Below, piece by piece: positions 49,257 to 55,112 of a stretch of 55,112 bases of DNA. Every line of letters begins with the position of its first letter. The stretch's first letter is position 1. A program made the translations under genes and the position numbers. Location of the stretch: assembly GCA_036272915.1 (NCBI GenBank), contig DATAXV010000118.1:1-55112 (forward strand), in the 5' to 3' direction. This stretch comes from DATAXV01 sp036272915. Its GTDB lineage: Bacteria > Chloroflexota > Dormibacteria > Dormibacterales > Dormibacteraceae. Below the pieces are notes generated by a model that had not been told where the DNA came from, did not search any database, and worked only from the letters and a program-made list of their open reading frames with translations.

Positions 49257-50785
49257 ATGGCAGACGTACTGATCGCTGGGGCCGGGCCGACCGGGCTCAC
49301 CCTCGCCTGCGACCTGGCCCGCCGGGGGGTCGACGTCCGCATCGTGGAGATGGCCGATGAGCATGCCATCGCCTCGCGCGCCAAGACCATCCAGCCCCGG
49401 GCTCTGGAGGTCGCCGACGACCTGGGCACGGCAAAGGCCATCCTGGCCAACGGCACGGCACACGTGCCGACCCGCCACTACGATCGCGACCGGGTCATCT
49501 CCGACGGCGTCGAGTCGGCGGTGGGTGTGCCGCCTGGCCCGGAATACCCCTATCCGGCGCCGGTCTGGGTCGCTCAGCCGCACGTGGAGGCCGCGTTCCG
49601 CGACCGCCTGGCCGATCTCGGCGGGGTGGTGGAGCTGGGGACCGAGGTCGTGGACCTGACGCAGGACGCCGACGTGGCGACGGTCACGGTGCGGACGGCG
49701 GCGGGAACCGAGAGGATCCCCGCTCGGTAGTGGTGGGCTGCGACGGCGGCCGCAGCGCGGTGCGCCGGCTGATCGACGCCACCCTGCACGGCGTCAGCCT
49801 CACCGAGGACCGGTGGTACCTGGGCGACGTCCGGATCGACGGTCTCGATCCCACCCGCCAGCACCTGTGGATGGCGCCGGAGCATGGTGTGCTCTCGCTG
49901 TTCCCGCTGCCGCACACGGAGGTCTGGCAGTTCCAGGCGTCAGTCCCCACGGATGAGGCGGACCCGGCAGAGCCCTCGCTGGAGCTGTATCGCAGGCTGT
50001 TCGACGAGCGAGCCGGCCTCCCCGGCGTGCGGCTGGAGGACCCGACCTGGCTGTCGCTGTACCGGATCAACGTATGCCTAGTCGACAGGTACCGGGTCGG
50101 TCGAGTCTTCCTGGCCGGCGACGCCGCGCACATCCACTCACCCGGCGGCGGGCAGGGGATGAACACCGGCATCCAGGACTCCTACAACCTCGGCTGGAAG
50201 CTCGCGGCCGTGCTCTCCGGCGCCGACGCGGCACTGCTCGACACGTACCAGGCGGAGCGGAGGCCGGTGGCGCAGGCCGTGCTCGAGGACAGCACGCGCA
50301 GGCTCCGAATGGTGATGCGCTCGGCCCAGGCCAACGACGGTCCCAGCGCCTCCCGAGGGCAGACCGACGACTTCACGACCGGCCTCACCATCGCCTACCC
50401 CGACAGCCCGCTGTCACGCCCCGGCGCCGCGGGTCGGGTCCGCGCCGGAGACCGAGCGCCCGACGCGCCGAGCCAGTCCGCCGCCGGCGACCCGATCCGG
50501 CTGTTCGACGTCTTCCGCGGTCCTCACTGGACCCTGCTTGCCTTCGGCGCCGTTCCGGAACGGGTCGAGGAGCCGTACGGGCCGGTGCGTATCCACGTGG
50601 TGACCGACCCGACCGGAACCGCCCGCGGCGAGTATGGACTCCCGGGCGACGGCACCGTGCTCGTCCGGCCCGACGGGTACATCGCGGCCATGAAGATGGT
50701 CTGTCGGTGGAGGGGGACGTCCTTGATCGAGCGGTGGTCCGTTCGGCGTCGAGGATGGCAGGCAACCCCGAACCAGGGATCCTGA
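49257..50785 (+). pseudogene. FAD-dependent aromatic monooxygenase, split by a one-base deletion
   Basis: The first part (49257-49730) encodes the FAD-binding N-terminus ADVLIAGAGPTGLTLACDLARRG and ends at TAG with ...TERIPAR. The second part (from GTG 49730) continues at once with VVGCDGGRSAVRRLIDAT, then the second FAD motif GRVFLAGDAAHIHSPGGGQG and a C-terminal thioredoxin-like part. In relatives one codon (TAC or similar) joins R and VVGCDGG, so CGGTAGTGGTG is CGG-TAn-GTG-GTG lacking one base. This is a MhpA/PgaE-type hydroxylase. It could be a pseudogene or a sequencing error. AAGGAG precedes the ATG. Confidence 0.85.
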
Positions 50786-50791
50786 TCGGCG

Positions 50792-52024
50792 TTACGGGCG
50801 CGGTCGCGGCGGGGCCGCATCTGATTCGCGAACCGGACCCGGGAAGGACACGGTGACGTCGAGCCCACCATCCGGTCGGGCACGCACCGAGAGTGCCGCG
50901 CCGTGGGCGGCGGCGATGGCCTGGACGATGGAGAGACCGAGGCCGCTCCCCTCGCCCCTGGCGTCGCGGGCGGGCTCCAGCCGCTGGAATGGCTGGAGCA
51001 GGCGGGGGACCTCATCCTCGGGGACCACGGGTCCGGTGTTGATCACCGTGAGCCTGACCCCCGACGGCTTGGTGCTGGTCTCGATCTCGACCTGACCGCC
51101 GGTCACGTTGTGCTGGATCGCGTTGCTGACCAGGTTGGCCAGGAGGCGCTCGAGCAGCCGCGCGTCCCCCCATACCTGGGCGGGGGACAGCCGGACCGAC
51201 ATCTCCAGATCGCGCCTCGCCGCCTCCGGGCGCCAGCTGGTCAGGACCTCGGAGGCGATCGCGACGAGGTCGACCGCGTCCACCTCGCCCAGCCCGCGCT
51301 CGCTGCTGGCGAGGGCGAGCAACGCCTCGAGAAGCCGCTCCTGCTGGCGTCCGGCCGCGACCGCTCGCTCGCAGGCGGCGCGCAGCGAGTCCAGGTCGGC
51401 GTTGGGGTCGGCCAGGGCGACCTCGAGCAGCGTCTGCGCTCGGGTCAGCGGCGTCCTCAGCTCGTGAGACGCGTTGGCGACGAAGCGTCGCTGCGACTGG
51501 AAGGAGGCGTCCAGCCGCCGGATGAGATCGTCGAAGGTGTCGCCCAGCTCCTTGAGCTCGTCGTCGGGGCCGGTGAGGGCCAGGCGCCGGTGCAGGTTGC
51601 GGGCGGATATCTCCCTGGCCGTGGCGGTGATGGTTCGGATCGGGCTCAGGACACGTCCGGCGACCATCCAGCCGGCCCCGATCGAGACCACCGTCATTGC
51701 GCCCAGCCCCACGCATGACCAGATCAGCAGCAGGCGCAGCTCCGCCGTCGCGAGCTCGACCGCCTCGATCCTGGTCTCCCGCCCACTCACGACCGTCGTG
51801 AATCCCGCCGGATGCAGTCCATGGATGACCGAGGCGTTGATGCCGCTGAACGAGAAGGTGGCGAAGGGGCCACCGAAATCCCGCGACAGGAGGACGTAGA
51901 CCAGCGTGAGCAGGATGGCCCCGGACAGCAGGAAGAGCCCGCCGTAGATCGCCGTCAGCCGCAGCCGCAAGGTGCGCCGGGGCGCTCGCAGGGGCCAGCC
52001 GCGGTCGGCGCCGGGCCTCGCCAT
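50792..52024 (-). CDS. Sensor histidine kinase (HisKA, HAMP)
   Basis: A 410-residue kinase. Two membrane helices (LRLTAIYGGLFLLSGAILLTL and LLLIWSCVGLGAMTVVSIGAG) flank a short extracytoplasmic loop of about 50 residues. Then come HAMP (GRVLSPIRTITATAREISARNL), HisKA with FVANASHELRTPLTRAQTLL, an N box LVSNAIQHN and a G box GEGSGLGLSIVQAIA. It is coupled to the regulator gene by TGATG. The first ATG at 52024 is preferred over a GTG three bases upstream. Context suggests it senses antimicrobial or envelope stress. Confidence 0.93.
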   Translation of the reverse strand: MARPGADRGWPLRAPRRTLRLRLTAIYGGLFLLSGAILLTLVYVLLSRDFGGPFATFSFSGINASVIHGLHPAGFTTVVSGRETRIEAVELATAELRLLLIWSCVGLGAMTVVSIGAGWMVAGRVLSPIRTITATAREISARNLHRRLALTGPDDELKELGDTFDDLIRRLDASFQSQRRFVANASHELRTPLTRAQTLLEVALADPNADLDSLRAACERAVAAGRQQERLLEALLALASSERGLGEVDAVDLVAIASEVLTSWRPEAARRDLEMSVRLSPAQVWGDARLLERLLANLVSNAIQHNVTGGQVEIETSTKPSGVRLTVINTGPVVPEDEVPRLLQPFQRLEPARDARGEGSGLGLSIVQAIAAAHGAALSVRARPDGGLDVTVSFPGPVRESDAAPPRPRP

Positions 52025-52680
52025 CACCCGATCCGGTAGCCCGCCTGGGCCACGGTCTCGATCAGGGGCGGGTCGCCGAGCCGCCTGCGCAGCCGGCTGA
52101 CGGTCACCTTGACCGCGGAGGTGAAGGGGTCGGCGGCCTCGTCCCAGACGCGCTCCAGGAGCTCCTCGGCGGAGACGACGCGGCCCTGAGCGGAGAGGAG
52201 CAGCTCGAGGACGGCCAGCTCCTTGGGCGCCAGGTCGAGGCGCCGCTCCCCGCGCCAGGCCTCCCGGCGGGCGGTATCGAGCTCCAGGTCCCCGCTCGCC
52301 AGTACCGGTGGGACCGCCGGCTGGGCGCGCCGCAGCAGCGCCCGCACCCGTGCCACCAGCTCGGCGAAGGCGAAGGGCTTGGGCAGGTAGTCGTCGGCCC
52401 CCAGGTCAAGCCCCTCGACGCGGTCGTCCAGCGTCGAGGCGGCGGTCAGCATCAGGATGCGGGTGCGGCTCCGGCAGCGCACGAGCTCGGCACAGACCCG
52501 ATCCCCATGCATCCCCGGCAGGTCGCGATCGAGCACGACCACGTCGTAGGCGGTTACCACCGCTCGCTCCAGGCCGCCGGCGCCCTCGAAGGCGACGTCG
52601 GCGGCCATGCCCGCGTTTCGGAGCCCGGCGCCGATCGCCCCGGCCAGCTCGCGATCATCCTCGATCACCAGTATCCGCAC
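52024..52680 (-). CDS. OmpR/PhoB family response regulator
   Basis: A 218-residue regulator. The receiver has ILVIEDDRELAGAIG, phospho-Asp in DVVVLDRDLPGMHGD, Thr/Ser in MLTAAS and Lys in LPKPFAFAELVARV. The C-terminal winged helix has LAPKELAVLELLLSAQGRVVSAEELLERVWDE and VKVTVSRLRRRLGDPPLIETV. The GTG at 52680 begins at the fold; longer readings are unsupported. It is divergent from the lipoprotein/efflux operon and is inferred to activate it. Confidence 0.92.
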   Translation of the reverse strand: MRILVIEDDRELAGAIGAGLRNAGMAADVAFEGAGGLERAVVTAYDVVVLDRDLPGMHGDRVCAELVRCRSRTRILMLTAASTLDDRVEGLDLGADDYLPKPFAFAELVARVRALLRRAQPAVPPVLASGDLELDTARREAWRGERRLDLAPKELAVLELLLSAQGRVVSAEELLERVWDEAADPFTSAVKVTVSRLRRRLGDPPLIETVAQAGYRIG

Positions 52681-52758
52681 GGCCCTATCAGCGTCGCACG
52701 ACCTCGGTTGCAGCGCGGTAACGCCCACCCTGGCCGCTTCGACGCCGGTCATGTCACC

Positions 52759-52785
52759 TTGACGCAACCGCCCTTCTCTTACACC
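52759..52785 (+). promoter_or_regulatory. Candidate promoter of the lipoprotein/efflux operon
   Basis: TTGACG (52759-52764) and TACACC (52780-52785) with a 15-bp spacer end 7 nt before the ATG at 52793. The spacer is short, consistent with activation by the divergent OmpR-type regulator. No clear repeat for its binding was found. Confidence 0.35.
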
Positions 52786-52792
52786 ACTCGGC

Positions 52793-53428
52793 ATGCGAGA
52801 AGACCCGCTGCCCCAACCCGTCCACCGACCCGCCGTGTGCGGGCCGCCGGGACTTCGCCGATGGCGGCCGGTGACGGCGTTGCTGGCCTGCCATCGCCGG
52901 GCGCGTGCGACGCGTCGCCCGCGCCTGATCCCAGCCGTTCCGCTCCTGCTCGGCCTCCTCATCCTGGTCGCGGCCTGCTCGCGGCCAGGAGCAAGTCAGC
53001 CGGAGTCTCACCAGGAGCGTGCCGCTCAGCACGCGATCGCCTACGCCCATTGCATGCAGACGCACGGCGAGCCCGGATACCCGGAGCCGAAGGTCACCGG
53101 CAAGGGAATCTCCCAATCGATCAACAGGGGCCAGCTGGATCCCAACTCGCCCCAGTACAAGGCCGCGGCCGCAGCGTGCCAGAAGCTGCAGCCAGGCGCC
53201 GGCACCGGAAACAGCCCGGCCGACCAGGCCCAGGCCCGCGCCGAGGGTCTCAAATACTCGCGCTGCATGCGGGCACACGGAGTCCCCGACTTCCCGGATC
53301 CCAACGGTCAGGGCGTGATCGACGTCAACGTGAGTGTCACCTACTCGGCCGAGTACAAGACCGCGACCAGCTACTGCCAGTCACACGGCTATTCGGCGGG
53401 GATCAGCGTGCAGGGAGGCGGCTCATGA
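52793..53428 (+). CDS. Lipoprotein with duplicated CMxxHGxPxxPxP motif
   Basis: A 211-residue protein. After a basic start, residues of about 46-61 are hydrophobic and end at LVAAC, a lipobox, so the mature protein is lipid-anchored. The mature part carries a duplicated motif, YAHCMQTHGEPGYPEP and YSRCMRAHGVPDFPDP, each followed by a helix with a Cys (AAAAACQKL; TATSYCQSHG). Proteins with this (Y/F)xxCMRxHGVPxFPDP motif are frequent next to ABC efflux operons in high-GC monoderms and have no known function. It overlaps the next gene by ATGA. The conserved Cys/His suggest disulfides or metal binding. Confidence 0.8.
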   Translation: MREDPLPQPVHRPAVCGPPGLRRWRPVTALLACHRRARATRRPRLIPAVPLLLGLLILVAACSRPGASQPESHQERAAQHAIAYAHCMQTHGEPGYPEPKVTGKGISQSINRGQLDPNSPQYKAAAAACQKLQPGAGTGNSPADQAQARAEGLKYSRCMRAHGVPDFPDPNGQGVIDVNVSVTYSAEYKTATSYCQSHGYSAGISVQGGGS

Positions 53429-54612
53429 GCGGGGCCGCCGTCTCCCCGGCTCCCAAGGGCCGGGATTCGTCCTCGCCGCCGGTCCGGCGCCGGTCACGCC
53501 GGCGCCTGCTCCTGATCCCGCTGGCCGTCCTCCTGATCGCGGCCGTCGCCGGGACCGGAGCGATCCGGTTCGGCCATCTCACGCTTCCCGTGAACCCCTT
53601 CCCGAGACCGGCCCCCAGCGGGATGACCGACAACGGGGCCTCGACCACGCTGTACACCGTCGGTGCCAGGCGCGACCTCTCCTCCCAGACCTCGACCGGC
53701 GGCACCCTCGGCTACGCCGGCGGCTACTCGGTCGTCAATCAGGCCCATGGAACGCTGACCTGGCTGCCCGCGGTCGGGCAGGTCATCAGCCAGGGCCAGG
53801 TCCTGTACCAGGTGGACGGCTCGCCGGTGGTGCTCCTCTACGGGCCAACGCCCGCCTATCGCAGCCTCTCCGAGGGGGCGTCGCCGAGCAGTGTGACCGG
53901 GCCCGACGTCGAGGAGCTCAATGCCGACCTGGTCGCGCTCGGGTACGTCAGCAGCTCGGATCTGAGCCCGACCTCGAATGAGTTCTCCTGGTGGACCAAG
54001 TACGGGGTGGAGGAGCTGCAGGCGGCAATGGGTGAGGACCAGACCGGGACCCTGTCGCTGGGGCAGGTGGTGTTCCTGCCCGGCTCGGCCCGGATCACCT
54101 CGGTCTCGGGCACGCTGGGGGGCAGCGCCGCCCCCGGCCAGGCCCTGCTCTCGGCCAGCTCCACAACCCGCCAGGTGTCGGTCAGCCTCGACGCCGACCA
54201 GCAGTCGGAGCTGGCGGCGGGCGACCAGGTCGAGATCAGCCTGCCCAACGGGCAAAGCACGCCGGGCACCGTGACCTCGGTCGGAAGCGTCGCCAGCGCC
54301 GGCACGTCGGGGAGCCCGCCCACGGTGCCGGTCGTGATCACGCCCACGGACCCCGCCACCACGGGCAGCCTGGATGACGCACCGGTCAACGTCACCATCA
54401 CCACGGCCACGGTCAAGAACGCGCTGGTGGTGCCGGTGGCGGCCCTGCTCGCCCGTCCCGGCGGTTCCTACGCGGTGGAGGTGGTCAACAGCCATGGGGT
54501 CCACCACCTGCTCTCCGTCTCCCTGGGCCTGTTCGACGACGCAGATGGTCTGGTCCAGGTGACCGGCACGTCGCTGCAGCCCGGCCTGCGCATCGTGGAG
54601 CCGTCCTCATGA
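53425..54612 (+). CDS. Membrane-fusion (HlyD/peptidoglycan-binding-like) protein of efflux system
   Basis: A 395-residue protein with a basic N-terminus and one membrane helix (LLLIPLAVLLIAAVAGTGAI), so it is anchored with the bulk outside. The biotinyl-lipoyl-like part (GTLTWLPAVGQVISQGQVLYQVDG) is followed by a peptidoglycan-binding-like stretch (VEELNADLVALGYV). Beta-barrel and C-terminal adaptor segments come next (VSVSLDADQQSELAAGDQVEISLPNG; VVPVAALLARPGGSYAVEVV). It links the ABC transporter encoded next to the cell envelope. ATGA overlaps join it to both neighbours. Confidence 0.88.
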   Translation: MSGAAVSPAPKGRDSSSPPVRRRSRRRLLLIPLAVLLIAAVAGTGAIRFGHLTLPVNPFPRPAPSGMTDNGASTTLYTVGARRDLSSQTSTGGTLGYAGGYSVVNQAHGTLTWLPAVGQVISQGQVLYQVDGSPVVLLYGPTPAYRSLSEGASPSSVTGPDVEELNADLVALGYVSSSDLSPTSNEFSWWTKYGVEELQAAMGEDQTGTLSLGQVVFLPGSARITSVSGTLGGSAAPGQALLSASSTTRQVSVSLDADQQSELAAGDQVEISLPNGQSTPGTVTSVGSVASAGTSGSPPTVPVVITPTDPATTGSLDDAPVNVTITTATVKNALVVPVAALLARPGGSYAVEVVNSHGVHHLLSVSLGLFDDADGLVQVTGTSLQPGLRIVEPSS

Positions 54613-55112
54613 GCGCCAAGGTCGAGACAGGGGTGGGGGAGTCACCGGTACTCGAGCTGGAGCAGGTGGTCAAGACCTACCCTGGAGAGCCGCCCGTGCG
54701 CGCGCTGCGCGGGGTCAGCCTGCGCGTCGAGCGAGGCGAGCTGGTGGCGTTGGTGGGACCCTCGGGCTCGGGCAAGTCGACCCTCTTCCACCTGATGGGG
54801 ACGCTGGATAGGCCCACCTCGGGGGTGGTCAGGGTGACCGGCCTCGACGTCTCCCGGCTGCCCGACCGGCAGCTGGCGGCGCTTCGGGCGACGACCATCG
54901 GCTTCGTCTTCCAGCAGTTCTTCCTGGCCGAGCATCAGAGCGCGCTGGAGAACGTCGCCGACGGCATCCTCTATGCGGGGGTGGCGGCCTCCGACCGGCG
55001 CCGGCTGGCGCAGGCGGCGCTCTCGGCGGTCGGCCTCGGCGACCGCGCCGGCGCGCGCCCGACCCAGCTGTCGGGCGGCGAGCGGCAGCGGGTGGCGATC
55101 GCCAGGGCGCTG
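54609..55112 (+). CDS. ABC transporter ATP-binding protein, MacB/LolD-like (3' end outside window)
   Basis: The first 168 codons are inside the window and the gene is open at the edge. Visible: LELEQVVKTYPGEPPVRALRGVSL, Walker A GPSGSGKST, Q-loop FVFQQFFL and signature LSGGERQRVAIARAL. This is the MacB/LolD group that drives export or lipoprotein extraction with an FtsX-type permease, which should follow. The start overlaps the membrane-fusion gene by ATGA. Together with the lipoprotein and fusion protein it forms a MacAB-like efflux operon. Confidence 0.93.
   Translation, partial: MSAKVETGVGESPVLELEQVVKTYPGEPPVRALRGVSLRVERGELVALVGPSGSGKSTLFHLMGTLDRPTSGVVRVTGLDVSRLPDRQLAALRATTIGFVFQQFFLAEHQSALENVADGILYAGVAASDRRRLAQAALSAVGLGDRAGARPTQLSGGERQRVAIARAL

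Overview
This is a very GC-rich, gene-dense stretch of bacterial chromosome. The gene content points to a soil-type aerobe of an Actinomycetota-like lineage, or of a deep monoderm lineage such as Dormibacterota or Chloroflexota. Supporting families are a DUF1707/LiaF-like protein, a GlxA regulator, a DHA2 exporter, a DrrAB-like ABC pair, a DUF998 protein, heme A synthase, ArsR/SRPBCC pairs and many MarR/NarL regulators. Start signals support this too: at least nine genes have a TANNNT hexamer 6-8 nt before the start codon and mostly no Shine-Dalgarno sequence, the pattern of leaderless transcripts. The species cannot be fixed from the sequence alone. I saw no phage, CRISPR array, rRNA or replication origin.

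Layout. Positions 1-9100 hold two envelope-type hypothetical proteins, an MFS exporter divergent from a GlxA regulator, a P-loop kinase, two tRNA-Leu genes (CAA and UAG), a DUF1707 protein, a YciI plus ECF sigma pair, a cytidylate-kinase-like protein and a DHA2 exporter. Positions 9300-15850 hold an SDR, a GNAT, an SRPBCC protein, a HAD dehalogenase, an amidohydrolase with a Rieske ferredoxin, and an ABC-2 exporter. Positions 15900-21700 hold a decayed VapBC-like toxin-antitoxin pair, heme A synthase, a degraded segment, an exported alpha/beta hydrolase, an IS630 transposase scrap and a NarL two-component pair.

The best-defined metabolic unit is 21880-29762. It encodes a sugar ABC importer (binding protein and two permeases, no ATPase), uronate dehydrogenase, an enolase-superfamily dehydratase or cycloisomerase, 5-dehydro-4-deoxyglucarate dehydratase, an aldo/keto reductase and an IclR regulator, in a tightly packed same-strand array. 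Together they look like an oxidative hexuronate pathway. Three exact 19-bp direct repeats lie upstream of it. A second sugar-acid operon on the minus strand (43131-39214) has a FadR/GntR regulator, an SMP-30 lactonase, a serine hydrolase and an LDH2-type dehydrogenase, with the tail of a lost MFS transporter upstream.

Positions 29500-38300 hold SnoaL-like, SRPBCC/ArsR, DUF998, aldo/keto reductase, GrpB, ThiO-like oxidase, MMPL and TetR genes. From 43800 to 50800 there are several regulator/oxidoreductase pairs with clear palindromic operators, a frameshifted FAD monooxygenase, and an unexpected exported protein with a filamentous-haemagglutinin (two-partner-secretion) N-terminal domain. The window ends with an OmpR-type two-component system divergent from a lipoprotein, membrane-fusion protein and MacB-like ABC efflux operon that runs off the end.

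Several genes are broken by single-base indels: both antitoxins, and the FAD monooxygenase. Others are truncated: the MFS tail, the IS630 scrap and a small membrane protein. Real decay and assembly or base-calling error are both possible. Positions are read by eye, and functional names rest on recognised motifs, not on database searches.
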